Shown here: piece after piece, positions 43,052 through 55,612 of the stretch
Position numbering within the stretch: the stretch's first letter is position 1
Layout: every line of letters starts with the position of its first letter
Source: Takakia lepidozioides
Lineage: Eukaryota; Streptophyta; Takakiopsida; Takakiales; Takakiaceae
Direction of reading: 5' to 3'
NCBI GenBank assembly: GCA_030704615.1
Contig: CM060732.1
Span: 44,373,053 to 44,437,052 of the forward strand
Length of the DNA stretch: 64,000 nt
Position numbers and translations under genes: made by a program
Notes under the pieces: model-generated
The model's database searches: none
What the model saw: only the letters and a program-made list of their open reading frames with translations
Told to the model about the DNA's origin: nothing

Positions 43052-46000
43052 ATGTTGCGTACCTGCGCATTGAGGTTACGGCGTGCGGTCTCTTCGACTT
43101 CTCGGGAAGAATTCTTTCTTTGTTATGTGCATAATTGGAACCGAGCTAGGCAAAATGGAGGGACGGGAGCAATGTGGTCGCGGGAGATAAAGCAACATCT
43201 GACGACAGTCACCACTGATGGCAACAGTGGGGCGGAGCAGCCGTTAGCTGAAGAGAAAATAGAAAAGATATTGACCGCGGTTGTGTTGGAGCGACTTCCT
43301 GTGGTGATGCCCCAGCTTGCTCCTTCAGTCTCCGCGTTTCAGTCCTTTTCGTATGTCTCTCTGTCTCTCTGTCTCTCCGTGCCTTCCATTCACATTGTCT
43401 TTAATTTGTTGATTCCTACCTCTCGCCACCTCGTTTACCATGCAATCGAGAGTGCAGAAGAGAAATGCGCCATCCACATTCCTGAAGAGAGAAAAGGAAG
43501 TCGTGAGACTCTTGCCACGTTCTGCACCCACCCTAGCTCAGTAAACCTCACCTTCTCCCGCACAATATTTAGATCTGGAGGTAAGTATTCAACAACAACC
43601 TCTCTTACAACAACTGGAATCTTCCCTCCAGCTATTCTCCCGGAAACTTCCACTGCCTGTATCCACACCTGGCAATCACAAGAAGTTGGAAAAACCATGG
43701 GACAAGGGCAGGTGGAGGCGCAGCAGAATATTATAGTGCAATGTATAGGGTTCGACTATTAGGGTCCCGACCTTCAGCACTACCTTCTTTGGTCTGGGGA
43801 TAATGCAGTCAGTACTTGCTGTAACTTCCACCTCAAGGAAGAAGAGGGTTTATGCTGCAACGGCAGGAAGTTTGTTTGTACCGCCTATCCTACTCAAGCT
43901 GAAAAGTCCATTTATGCTGTCGATAGGTGGTAGTCTCATGTAGCAGTTTACAAGTAAAGTAATGTCCTGAAAATTTCCTGAAAGAGGAGCCATCCAGGGG
44001 TAAGGAGAGTCCCCTCCCTTTTTGTGCGTAGAAGGGAAGTCCCAGCAGCTTTCCCTTTGCAGTTGTGGGGTGTAGACAGATGTTGAGGTGGTGGACTTGG
44101 GGATCGTGCAGATTTGAGTGGCAGCAGCAGTTTCGGAGGGAGTATCCCCAAGAGTTTCTTGATGCCTCTAGTACAAGGTACTTTCTGTGCAGGCCTCTCT
44201 GTCCAGTCTGTGTTCCTTGGTCCTTTGGGGTTCTCATGGACAGAATTCTTTTGCCAGACGTATAACTTCCCACCTTCCTTTCTCCTGCTTGACTGTGTCC
44301 AATGGCCCTCACAGACAAAGTCCAATAAAAAAGTTTGTTTCTTTCATGACATGTGGCACATATGCCTTTCCTTTCTGTGCTCATCTTCTCAGCAATACCT
44401 CTCTAGGTTGCAATCAAGACTTAGGGTTTTTAGAAGTTTTTTCAGGAATACACCTGGCCTTTTTCTCACAGAAATCACTCCCAGATGTAGCAACATAACA
44501 CAACTTTACGGAACTGGATCCAGCGGGCTGTGGTGGGACTTAGGGGTGACGATGAGGGAGAAGGTGCCTTTGAACCAGGGCCAACAATTACAGATGCTGA
44601 CCAGACTGATGATCGCAAGTAAGCTTCTGCCATGTCCACTTCCTGTGCTCGTCTCCACTCTGCATTGTGAAATATAGCTCAGGACATTTAAGAAATATTA
44701 GGTTCCGTTGCCCAGAACAGTCTGGTAATTGCTAGAACGAGTCACCAGTCAACCAAATGACCCATCCACCGGATGTTGCCCCTAGATCTCCTGGTACAGT
44801 ATTAGATACAGTTGGTGAGCATTTGTCGCGGGACAGTGAACCTCGTTGCAGATGTAGTTTGGCATGCCAATGCAACTTCTTCATTAGCTGTATTGGGTAA
44901 ACACTACTGTGCACCGATTAGAAAAAGGATGTTTCATATGCACCATTACATGTGGACTGATAGTAGGGGATGCAGATCATTGCAGAGGGCGTTGGACCGG
45001 AGGCTTTACCTCATAATCCGTGGATTCCCATATGGGGGTGTCAAGGATAAGCCTATCTGGCATTTCCCTGAAAAAGAATATGACACCGAAGAGACGTTGC
45101 GAAAGGTACATGGTCTTTTTTCTGGTAGCACTTGTCTCTGTTGTAACAAAATTCACAGTTTTCTTCACAATGAAATTTTCCCGGTTTACTGTATCAAGGT
45201 TAGACGCACTGTCTATGTTCCTGTTATTTGCCCATATGCTTACTCACAACTTCTCTATGGCAAGCAACAGTACAAAGTACATCTGTGGTGCTTCACTGAC
45301 TTATTCTTCGTAAAAACAAGCCCTTTAGCTTGTAAAACAAAAGAAAAGGTATAACGGTGAGGGATGTGTACTAGACGGAGCAGTACTGATCAAGGTATCA
45401 TGTGCAATATTGCCTAGGGCTAAATATCTGACCCCTCTTGGGTCTTGGGCTGCAGTGTGCAGAATCAGCAATTGAACCATTTGTGAATAATCTGTCAGAC
45501 CTTTATTTTGTGGGCAATGCCCCATGTGGGCATATTACATACCGTCTCTCAACTCCTTCCTTCAATGTAAGTCTCACATGCTCACCTCTTTACCTTGCCC
45601 CCCTTTTTACCCCAATTGTGCTCTCTGCACCTTTATTTTGCCCCCCCCCCCCCCTCTCTCTCTCTCTCTCTGTCTCTCTCTCTGGAAGAATGGAGTTAGG
45701 CAGAAAACTTCCCTGAACTTGTTTCCAGTCTGTGACATGGAAGAGGCCATCATGGATGACCTCAAGGGTTTACCCACCCTCGGCACTGCACTGAATTTAA
45801 ACTCAGGGCGGGAAACCTACCTTTGAACAGCAAACAGAAGCAGAGAGGAAAGGGGGATTGCAAACGCCCGTTGTGTGGGCAACCTGAAGAGAATAATCAC
45901 TTTCTGAGTCATTGTCCTGGGTGGCCACAAGGCTATGGCAAACATCTTATGAGTACATTCTCTCTCTTTCTGTGAAGAAAAGACAGCAAACAAACATTTT

Positions 46001-46752
46001 TATCAAACAAGTTTCCCTTTGCCAGAAGTAAGCGTAACTTCCAAGAAAACTCTGAACCTGAGGACATTATCTCCTCTGAGCTGCAGCTCTGCACTGTCGC
46101 CATACTGAAGCGCCCAAACTATTTTGCCATCAGTTGGTACGCTGCAACCTGTGTATGCTTACATCTTTGCGCAAAGTAGGTAGTCAAACCAAGGAGCAAA
46201 AGGCTTTCAATGGACTTCTTGGAAATGCAGTCAATGTCATTCAGATTAAGCTTACACTTGGTTCTGTGAGCTGCCTTTTTCTCTGTGATTCATAAGAGAG
46301 AGTTGAAGCTGGTAGATCACTCCCTGGTTGATCAGTGTGCAACTAAAGCTGGCAGGCTCAGCTTATATGTCATGCTGGCTGGATGACGAAATTGGTATTG
46401 GTTGATTGTAACAATCAAGCCTTGATGAATTACCAGGCGGGTTGTTATGAATTAGCTTACCAATTCTTAATGGATGGGAAGTATTCATTGGTTGAGTTTG
46501 GAACATTCTTGGAATACCAATAATTTTTGTTACTGCTCTGTTACTGTTACCTTACAGCAATCACAAAGTTGACTGAATGGCATGGTGGGTGGGGGGTTAC
46601 AGCGCTTCTTTTTCAAGTCACAGATGTTAGGAGGCAAAGTCCATGTGGTCGGCCGAAAGATTCGAGATTATGCATGGGTATCCAAAGAGGAGCTACCCCA
46701 GTACTTTGACCCAAGTGAGACTGAGTACCTGAAAAAAATGTTGCTGGATTAG
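43052..46752 (+). CDS. MRPL46: Mitochondrial large-subunit ribosomal protein mL46, six exons
   Basis: Exons are 43052-43350, 44112-44177, 44544-44618, 44976-45105, 45456-45566 and 46603-46752. All introns are GT-AG and all junctions keep the frame, giving 831 bases and 276 residues. The Arg-rich N-terminus (MLRTCALRLRRAVSS) fits a mitochondrial presequence. Family landmarks are in order: VVLERLPVVMPQLAPSVSAF, FEWQQQFRREYPQEFLD, TDADQTDDRKSLQRALDRRL, PIWHFPEKEYDTEETLRK, LYFVGNAPCGHITY and DYAWVSKEELPQYF. The fold is a divergent Nudix domain; mL46 is a structural part of the mitoribosome and not a known hydrolase. There is no stop or shift, so the gene is probably active. Introns of 203-1036 bases are unequal; the last holds a zinc-finger-like scrap of probable LINE origin (about 45850-45940). 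Confidence 0.9.
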
Positions 46753-47866
46753 ACTGGAGTTCAAAGCACCTTGGGTGCCTTGAGTTTTCTGTGTAAAGAA
46801 CATCACAATTTCGGTCACACTAAGGTGCCAATGGTTTTGACCTCCTTTCGTGGTTGCAGAAAGCAATTTCCACTGCGCAATCTCTAAAGCGACTGCAGCA
46901 CAGAGTTATCTCGATGAGTGAATAATATCACGTCGTGTTGTCTTGTTGTGAGGTTTCTCCACAGTTGAGGTGCAGAGTGTTTGGCCAAGATTGTCATGTT
47001 TCCCACCACACTGCTCGACTCTATGATGTGTCTAGGATGAGAGAGACAAATTGCTTCATCCTTTGAATTTCAGCGTTCTCCCATTGGAGTGAGTGTAATA
47101 CCTTGAAGAGAGTGGTCAGCAAAGTCTATGCAGCCATAGCTTAGCTTGCAAACATGAAGTTGGGACTCCGCAGAAAGAAGATTCCAACATTGGTGAGCCT
47201 CATGAAGAGCTGCGCCTTCACACTCTTCAAGGCCATGACTGATCGTGGCCACATGGGTATCTGGCACTCTAGTCTCTACAGCAAACCGTTTTTGACACAG
47301 TTGTAGTTGGGCACGGGTTTTCCTCCCAGTCTCTGGGGTCCGCATTGATCTGCCAAACCACTCAGATTTGGGAGTGTCAGGAACTGCAAGGATTAACAGT
47401 CCTTGTCAGATCAATGGCAAGGAAGCAACCAAGATTATCTGCACCTGGGCAGATTGCCCTTCAAGACCCATTTTACTCTTGAAATGGCTGCACAATGGGG
47501 GCACTGGGATTGCCATAAGAAGCACACAGGCTAAACAAACGCACATGGGCCCAAATTCTCAACGGGACTCAATTTCATTACAGGTTCAACACGTGGTCAT
47601 GTCAGTCATGGGATTTTTGTCAACAATCCGACCGATCCTGCCTTTTAGATATGAGATTCACTTTTCAGCTGGCTTTTCATAATCATTGTACTTTGCTGTG
47701 TGATAATTTAGATATCTACTTCACTACTCTACTTTTGTAAATATTGTAGGTGAGGTGCCTAAAGAATAAAAACGAATCTTCCTAATAATATTCAATTTTC
47801 ATTAATTATTGGGAGCGGAAGTGCCTAATAAGCTAGGTAAGGGTAAGTACAGTAGTAGGTAATTTC
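46753..47866. other. 3' flank of mL46, no gene seen
   Basis: The mL46 3' UTR must lie here. Open frames at 47070-47345 (minus) and 47368-47682 (plus) resemble no family that I know. AATAAAAACG at about 47766 could be a polyadenylation signal but is far from the stop. Confidence 0.4.
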
Positions 47867-48227
47867 TAGTGTTGGACTGGTATATAGGGTCTGGCCGGGT
47901 ATCAACCAGGGTATTGATTAACGGACCCTGCTGGTATTGGCTAATATAATAGTATGTTTAATAACCGTCCCTGCTGGTATTGGCAATTCCATTATTATGG
48001 TTGATAACCGGACCGGCTGCATACCCCTATCATGGGCAAAAACAAGGACTATACCATGGTATGAATAAGAAATTGGCTGGTTGAACAATATGTCAGGGTC
48101 GGGGTAAGAGGTAAGAGGGTGCACATGTCAGGGAGGGCATGTCCAGCCCCAAGGGCCCTACTATGCTTCATTTCTTACCACATATAGAGCGGGCCCTATT
48201 CTTTATTTTATTTTAGCACATGTAAGG

Positions 48228-48517
48228 GCCTCTCATTTTTGAATAATTGGGAGTTTATGTCGCGCGTGTGAGACAGGGCGTGCACGTCCGCACGGACGCG
48301 GGGTTGCCCTCCCCCGCCCCGCCCACCCCAACCTGCCAGCCGCGCACCGCGGTCGGCAGCCGCCCGCGGCCCTGCCCGCACGCCGCCTAGCCCCCGGACC
48401 GCGGCCCCCGCCCTCGCCGCTGGGTCCGCCCGCCATCGGGTCCCCAGTGGGTCTGCCCAAGCTCGGTCTGTGAGGTCTGCCCGCAGACCACCCCAGACCG
48501 GCACAACAGACCCAGAC
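48228..48517 (+). repeat. MULE copy B left terminal inverted repeat
   Basis: About 290 bp: an AT-rich 30-base tip, TATGTCGCGCGTGTG, a GC-rich core, then GGTCTGCCC-type motifs and CACAACAGACCCAGAC, which marks the inner limit of the match to the right repeat. Open frames through the GC-rich core are not genes. Confidence 0.9.
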
Positions 48518-49981
48518 GCACCCCAGATGATGTGCCGCCCATCTCACCGTGATGCCGCGCTGCTATCGTAGCCGCCCGGATTTAGGACATGGCAGCCGCC
48601 GCCAATCATGGGCGAAGATTGTTTCATCGATCTTTTCCTCCCTCTGGTCTGTTCCTGCCAACGCGCTTCCGTCCTGCCAAGAACGTGCGTGCTGTCGTCC
48701 TTCGCTTCCACTTTTCCAGGTCGTATTGCAGGTGTTTTCAAGTGCGCGAAGGGGTACTGCAGTGTATATGGCAGCGGCCGTTGATGCCCAACCAGAAAGC
48801 TTTCTTATACGTCCACTACGACAATGTCTTCAAACACCAAAAGATGGGCCATTTTCCTGCCAAGACCTTTACTGGAAGAACGAGAGTCGCTTTGGATACA
48901 TGGGCTCTCAAGTGTGGGTCCGCACGGCCTGTATTCCCTGGCAGAGAGTGCCCAACTTTGTACTTGGAGAGGAGAGTAGAGACGGGTGTTCCACCCAATT
49001 TTACATAAATGTGCATGTTAACACGAAGCCCGGACCGCGAAGAGCTCCAAGAGCTAACACATATCTAACCTATGTCATGTCTGCACCATATTCCCGCACT
49101 GCCTCTTTGTTCATGCCCTGTGCTTGTGCTTGCCGGACATGTACATGCATGATATGTAGATAGGTTTTAGGCTGTCTTACATGCTTGCAGAACTCCATGG
49201 GTGTCGATGACATACTCCGGTGTCGATGACATACGACCCTGTCCAGGTATCAGTGTTGCTATGGACCAGAGGACAAGTGCACCAACAATTTGACTGTCAC
49301 GGATCCTAAAGTCAAGCGAGGAGGTCCGGACGTTGGGGCTGGAAGCAGTAATCCTCACAAAGGTCCAAGACGAAAGAAAAGCCAATACGGCAAGTCTTAC
49401 AAGCGTGGGTGTCTCTGTTGTTTCAAAGTCTCGCAATGTTATCTTGCTCCAGACATTGGGGTCATCACATATTATAACAACATGCAACACCTGGATATGT
49501 CCGGAAAACCCTCTCATGGCGGATATGCTGAGTTCCAGTTCAGCCGATATGCTTATGCTCCACATATTAGCGAGGAGCTCAAAAAGTGGATCATGGAATG
49601 CTTGTCTCGAGGCTTGAGTGTCGCCCAAGCCATGATTGAACATAAGGAGCACGTCATGCAGAACAGTGGCTTGGGAGACGCATGGACACACGACGACTTT
49701 CTCCTCGAGCAAGATATCCGAAATCTCGCTAAAAAACGAGCCTGACAGACCTTCAAAAAACACGCTGATGATGTACAATCCGTGCGTATGTGGAAAGATC
49801 AAAACCCGGACTCGGTCTTCTTCTACTAGGAGGAATCATTGGCACCCACATTTCAACATTTTGATGGAGATTTGACCTTCACCATTGGGATTCAGACTCC
49901 TTGGCAGCGGCGAAGATGTTGGACTTGAGCCATGCGTGCATCGTAGCTTGTGACGCTACATTTGGAACTAACCATCACAAG

Positions 49982-50337
49982 GTCTGCCATGGACCCTCTC
50001 CACGGGCTTCTGCTAGCATGATAGCATACTACAATGGTCTCCCACTCTTGTGGTGCATTGCTTATTCGTCCTCAATCCCGATAGACCTAACTGTTGTAGA
50101 CCCTGTCCCAGTACACCCTGTTCCAGCAGACCTTCCACTGCACTCTGTTTTAGGGCAGACCCTTTTGCGTGTTCACCCTGTTACAATAGACCCCGTGCCT
50201 GTTCACCAAGTTGCAGTACACCCTGTGCATGTTCACCAAGTTGCAATACACCATGTGCGTTTTCACCCTATTGCAGTAGACCCTGTGCCTGTCGGTACGA
50301 CACTAGTCTGCTAATTACAAATTGTCATTTCATGCAG
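49982..50337 (+). repeat. Transposase intron 2 with 30-bp minisatellite
   Basis: The intron (AAG|GTCTGC to ATGCAG|TT) contains about five diverged 30-bp units of the form CACCAAGTTGCAGTACACCC followed by TGTGCATGTT, between about 50100 and 50300. Variants read GTAGACCCTG, close to the complement of the family motif. Confidence 0.65.
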
Positions 50338-50537
50338 TTCCCCTTGTACACGTTGATGGTGTTCGACCAATGGTTGAACGGAATTCCGGTTGCATACATT
50401 TTGTCAGCACGCAATTGAACATCAGACCTTATCCCGTGGATGCTAGCATTACGTGATGCCCTCCTTCAGGAAAAGCCCAACTGGCGGCCAAATGCCTTCA
50501 TTGTCGACGACGCTGATGCAAAAATCAATGCAATCCG

Positions 50538-50769
50538 GTATGCCACATCTCAATCTACCCTATGGTCTGCTGTATGGTCCGCTGCAAGGTCTGCCATGTC
50601 TGGTCTGGGATGCCACATCTCATTCTGCCCTATGGTCTGCCCTATGGTCCGCTTCAGGGTCTGCTATATGGTCTACCCTATATGGTCTGCCCTGTTTAAT
50701 CTCATGCTTGTGGCAGTGCTGAATACGAATGCCCGATTCAGGCACTTCTGACTTTGTGGTCGCATGCAG
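50538..50769 (+). repeat. Transposase intron 3 with GGTCTGC motifs
   Basis: Repeated GGTCTGC and GGTCCGC with CCCTATGGTCTGC spacing, in the same gene position as the palindromic 790-base intron of copy A. Confidence 0.7.
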
Positions 50770-51785
50770 GTCTGTTTTCACATGAGTATGCATTTTCCTT
50801 TGCCTTTGGCATGTACGGAAGTTTTGGGTCAAGCAATCATGCCAGAAAATCAGTGATCCGGGAACATCCTCGAAACTGTTGGCAGATATGGGGCGACCTT
50901 ATGTACTGCAGAGGTGGACCACAGAAAGAAGACGAAGCTGTGAAATGGGTTAAGAAAAAATTGAAGGCAATGAAAAAGAAATATCCGTCTGGTCAGTTGT
51001 TTCGCAACGATAAACAGGAAAAGCACATTTCCAGTGCAATATGTGCAGCCCGTGACTTACCTCTTTCACGTGTGACTTTGCCTGCAGCGTCTGGGCAGCC
51101 TGCTTACGTCATCAACTCCTCCAATCCGAATACAACGTACACTGTGTTCAATCCAGAATCGCAGTGGGCCTGCTGCACCTACCCGTGGGCACTGAAAGGC
51201 AATCTGTGCAAGCATCAGGTTCGAGTCATAAAGTTGCTAAAACCAGACCTGCAAGACGGTCTCATTGTCCGGACATGCAGTTCCCACTTCGGTACTGTTC
51301 ACGGTGGGCTGGAGAATTTGGACAAACACGACGACATGACAGCATGTGACTTCAAAAGCGGTAACCTGCGTGCAAGCGCAACCCCGAACATGGCAGAGTC
51401 ATTGCTCACGGCAGACCTGTTGGAAGCTATTTTGAAACGGGAGATAACCGACCTGCTTGACCTCGTACACAACGACGCATACCTTATACACCATTGCTTG
51501 TCTGCGGTGCGTGTTTGCCAAGGGCAGATGCAGGACATCCTCGTCAAAAAAGCTTCCAGCATGTTACACCCGGCTGCAGCACGAGCGTTCAATCGTGTAA
51601 AAGACAACAACAACATGTCATTGAAGAGGAAAAAAGATTTTGTGGAACATTTTCAAGCTCGGCGGAAAATGAAACTAAATGGGGGGAAACGTGTGTCTGC
51701 CCTTCCCCCTGTTAGCCATATTTACTCAGCTCTGAGGCGGGTGTCTCATCGTCCAGAACTGAAAAAGATGAATCAATCTAACTAA

Positions 51786-52788
51786 GGAAAGGACCTGCAG
51801 TTGTCCAATGCGGTAGATCAATTCTCACCTGCAGTAGACTAGATCGGCAGACCGCCACCTGAAGTAGACCAATTCGGCAGACCATAATCGGACACCACCT
51901 GCAGTAGACCAGATCGGCAGACCGTTATTGCAGACCACCTGAATTAGACCATTTCGGCATACCATGATAGCACACCACCTGCAGTAGACCAACACCGACT
52001 TGTAATAAACCAATGCGGCAGAGCATCTGCGACTCCCTTAATGTGCTTTTTAAAGGTTTGATGAAAGAGACCATGAAGTCGAAAAATGAGCCAAAGTGAA
52101 CCAGTAAACGAATGTAGTAGAGTAATGAAGCAATCATAGTTCAATGAAGCAGACCAAAGACAGTACACTCGACTAACGATGGGACTGACTTGTGCCCCAC
52201 ATTTAGCCGACCACCAAATTTAGTATACCACTATGTCACAGAGCAGACCAGCAACCGTGGTCCAAACTCAGTCCACTGGAGGTAGCAGACCAAGAACATT
52301 AATTCAGTAGCAGACCACGTCGAGGAGAACTGCATATATCGACAGATCAATAGCATCGGACCAGCAAAACGTGGATCACTACTCAATACAAAACGTAGTA
52401 GTAGAGTAGACCACGACAGCAGACTCATGAAATGTTCCACAGACCATATGAAGCAGACCAATACAGTACACGGGTATCCCAAGACAGTACACTCAACTAA
52501 CCACCGAATTTGGTCTACCACTATTTCATGGAGGAGACCAACAACCGTGGTCCAAATTAAGTCCACTCCGTGGAGATAGAAGACCAATCACTTCAGAAGC
52601 AGACCACGGCCATGAGTACAGCATACATTGGTTCACAAGCAGACCACGTGGAACACTACTCAATACAAAACATCGAGCAGAAATGTTTAGCAGTAGACCA
52701 CGACAGCAGACTAATGAAATGTTCCACAAAAATGTACATCATATATAAAAATGAACAGACCTGCACCACAGACCACATGAATGAATTT
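51786..52788. repeat. Intergenic AGCAGACC array between the convergent MULE genes
   Basis: No gene is seen. Dozens of CAGACCA-type motifs, spaced roughly 10-60 bases apart, mostly in the orientation that is GGTCTGC on the minus strand. Two related blocks of about 200 bases recur (52225-52330 and 52520-52630, both with CAACCGTGGTCCAAA), showing segmental duplication within the array. Confidence 0.75.
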
Positions 52789-54643
52789 TCATTTATTGCC
52801 AGGCCTAGATGAAATACCCCAGACTTCGGAAGGGTCTGACACGTCCGAGATCTTCTTAGATGACAACTGTCTTTCTACAACTACATTCTCCATAGTCCTG
52901 AGTGCTTTCAAAATGTACTCAACACACTTTAGGCGTTGCCTGCAAGCATAGCGGAATGTAAACCACTTTGAGGTAAACGGCTTTCCTCTCTCTCTAAGTC
53001 CTTTGCCACGATCGCCCTTCAACCAGTCGTAGAACCCCTCGATAAAGGACATGACGTAAAAGCCACATTCCCAATAGAAGGGTTGTTGTGGCACTTCAGG
53101 GACATGAAAACTGAATCCAGTGGCCTCGTCCCACGACGCAGTGTGCGGCTCCAAGCCGAGACATGCTCCATACACATTTTGAACCCATGGCAATATCTCC
53201 ACGGGTTTGTGCATCTCCTTGATTGAGTTCAGATGAGTGAACACGCGGAGCACCCGGTCAATAATCACCAAACTCCAATGAGACCTGCCTCAACGTAGGG
53301 CGCATCAGCACAAGGGAACAGCTGCAAATCAAAATGACAGACCCATTGAGCAGACTGGTAGACCTAGGCAGACCAATGTTGCAGACTAGTGATGGTGGAC
53401 CAATGATAAAGGGCAGAGAAACAGTGGTACGCACGAACGCAAAGCACTTACCCATCAACTATTGGTACCAGTATGTACTTGCAGGTCTTCAGGTCCTTCC
53501 CCATACGATGCACCGTCAATCCGTGCTCCACCTGCGAGTGAACCCGTTCCTGACCTGCACTCCAGTGAATCTTCACTACACTCCAAACCCACGTCGGCAA
53601 AATAGCAACATCATTATATGTCTTGACATCCAGATCCTTCTGATAAAACCTACACCACAACTCAAGCAATCGGTCTGTAACCTCGGATTCTTGTTTCTCT
53701 AGCGATTTGAGGTCCTCGGTGGAAATACTGCATCAAACTGTGGGTCGTTTTCAAAAAAGTATAGCATTGCTTTTCCCTCAGGGATATGTGCGTTGAAAGT
53801 GGAGCCAAATCGGGCAGTGAACCTGCACAAACTCGGGAAAAGCCTTTAAGAACCGGGCTGGCGGACCCAAAAGGACCAGACCTACAACGGATACGGTTCT
53901 AGACCCAAGGACCAAGCCAACGGAGCATGCCAATGGAGCGGATGAACGGCAGCCACATCTAACCCAGCAGACCCATGAAGCAGACCTATACAACTTTTTT
54001 GCTGCAGACCCATGGACTTGGTGTGTTTAGAGCATCGCAAGCAGACCAACGACACTTACTTTTGTTTGTTACGCAGCTCCGCAACTTTGCTCTCCACTTC
54101 CAAGCAGACCTTCCGGTCAGCACTCATGTATACTCCGGACTTCGGTTTTTTTGCAACGCCTTTTGGGGGGGAAATTATTTTTACCCTCGGGTCTGCCACG
54201 CCATCTGGTATGCGCTTCTTCCCAGCTCTATTTGGTGAAGCAGGTTCCTCCAACTTCTTTTCCAATGCAACAGCCGCCTCCTTCATACCCTCCCGGAGCT
54301 GGCTAGCTCGGCTTCGCAACAAATTTTTGTCCTGGGGTTTATTAACACTTTGTGGTCCCGTTCTAGACGCTTCCTGCACTCCATGGGTCAAACTGGCCCC
54401 TACGGTGGGGGTTATCACTACTGGTACACCCTTTGTGCTTGACCGCATATTGAGCACCTGCGACGGACCACGAGCTGAGACCTCAGACGCCACAACCTTC
54501 ACACGAATATCAGACAACAAAACATCAACAATGACCACCCAAATGCACTGGGAAAAAAAAATGAACCGCAAAAATGCAATGGAATCGGACCTTTGTGGGC
54601 GCTGTGGGTGTCTGCAATTGCACCACTCCTGTGGCAGGTACAT
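52789..54643 (-). pseudogene. MULE gene 2, 3' part: Ulp1/C48 cysteine protease domain
   Basis: Exons on the minus strand: about 54643-54063 (Lys/Ala-rich, ends NKQK before GTAAGT), about 53822-53700 (FTARFGSTFNAHIPEG, FENDPQFDAVF), to 53452 after a frame shift (LELWCRFYQKDLDVKTY, KYILVPIVDG), and 53284-52789. The junction GATGG|GTAAGT with GCAG|G restores DGSHWSLVIID. The last exons carry the C48 signature: His in HWSL, a second triad position that reads Asn in THLNSI, Gln in EVPQQPFYW and Cys in ECGFYVMSF. Ulp1 proteases cleave SUMO or SUMO-like tags; in MULEs the role is unknown. The core looks well kept except for one frameshift near 53720. Confidence 0.8.
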
Positions 54644-54933
54644 CTTCGACTACAGTGACTGGTTCCACAAAATGAGAAGGGACAAAAATATGTGCATGTG
54701 TTTCGACAAGGTCTGATGAATGGTCTGCTATGGGGTCGAACATGCGGAGCACCCTATCAACGGATTGGTCTATTGCCAGTAGGGGTCTACAGACGAGTCG
54801 GGTCCACAAAAGTAAGCGGCAAAACGGCCAAAGATGCATCCTCATCTACAGTAGACCCTGCCTCTAACAGATAGGGAAGGTCACCGACCAAACTGTCACA
54901 GTCATAGTCCATTGTTGCAATTGCAGAATTGGT

Positions 54934-55612
54934 CTATACTATGGATAAATGAGCACTGACGCCTTCCCGGTTCTGTTCAGGCAATGCTATGTCAGAAGGT
55001 CTGGTGGCAAGGATAAGGTCCACTACCATTCTCTGCTTCTCAGCAGATGTTGCAGTGGGATGGAAAGGAATTGCTCCTCTCATTTTCGGCAACTCGTATG
55101 TGCCAGGGAGGATGGGCGTTGCTTCCTGGGTTATCGCCAGGTCTCCAGATGGTCTAATGTCCTGCACTGGCAAGGTCTGCTAATGTTGGAATGGTGAGGT
55201 GTTGGCGTCCATACCTGCGTCGCGATCCACTTTTGCGGTGCATTTGTCAAGCAATGTACCAGCCAGGGTGTCCTCCGGCAAGGTCTGATCTTCTCTCCTC
55301 TGCTCCAGCAAGGTCTGATCAGGTCTGCACTGGTCGGGAAATGTCTACTCTGAGACGGTCTGGTGTGGTGTAGTGTGGTGTGGTGTGGTGTGGTATCCTC
55401 TGGTCTTTTGGGGTATGGTCTGTTGTGCACTCGGATCGTCTGGAGTCATGCGCTATGGTCTGGTCTACTGTGGTCTGGTCTTCTGTGGTCTAGTCTTGTC
55501 TTGTCTGGTGTGGGGTGGTCTGGTCGTGTCTGGTCTTGTCAGGTTTGTTGTGGTGTGCTCTGGCCTGCACTGGTCTGCTCAGGTATGATTTCCACTGCAG
55601 CGGTCTGCTTTG
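54934..55612 (-). pseudogene. MULE gene 2, uncertain middle exon and motif-rich intron
   Basis: A 79-codon frame at 55173-54934 (with PGTYELPKMRGAIPFHPTAT) may be an exon. It is bounded by motif-rich sequence. On the plus strand 55190-55612 is dense in GGTCTG (see separate repeat). No family resemblance; assignment to gene 2 rests on position and strand only. Confidence 0.35.

Larger units (their letters stand above)
48589..51785 (+). pseudogene. MULE transposase, copy B (four exons, damaged)
   Basis: Exon 1 begins at ATG 48589 with the unknown N-terminal domain (a frameshift near 48880, then ACIPWQRVPNFVLGEES). Exon 2 (49247-49981) has the zinc-binding cluster (GCLCCF to GKPSHG) and ACDATFGTNHH, with TGA at 49743, TAG at 49827 and a shift near 49915. 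Exon 3 (50338-50537) has FPLYTLMVFDQWLNG and FIVDDADA, with TGA at 50416. Exon 4 (50770-51785) has the WHV block, a one-base insertion near 50892, and a SWIM finger CTYPWALKGNLCKH whose second Cys is Tyr. Compared with copy A, the segment between KKKY and RNDK, which holds the third acidic residue, is deleted. The tail is Lys/Arg-rich. It is a MULE transposase by its two Asp blocks and SWIM finger, and clearly inactive. Confidence 0.85.

Noticed and set aside
48208-48547. Long GC-rich open frames in the MULE left terminal repeat
   Set aside because: They overlap in several frames on one strand, consist of Ala/Gly/Arg/Pro from GC-rich repeats, and mirror frames in the right terminal repeat.
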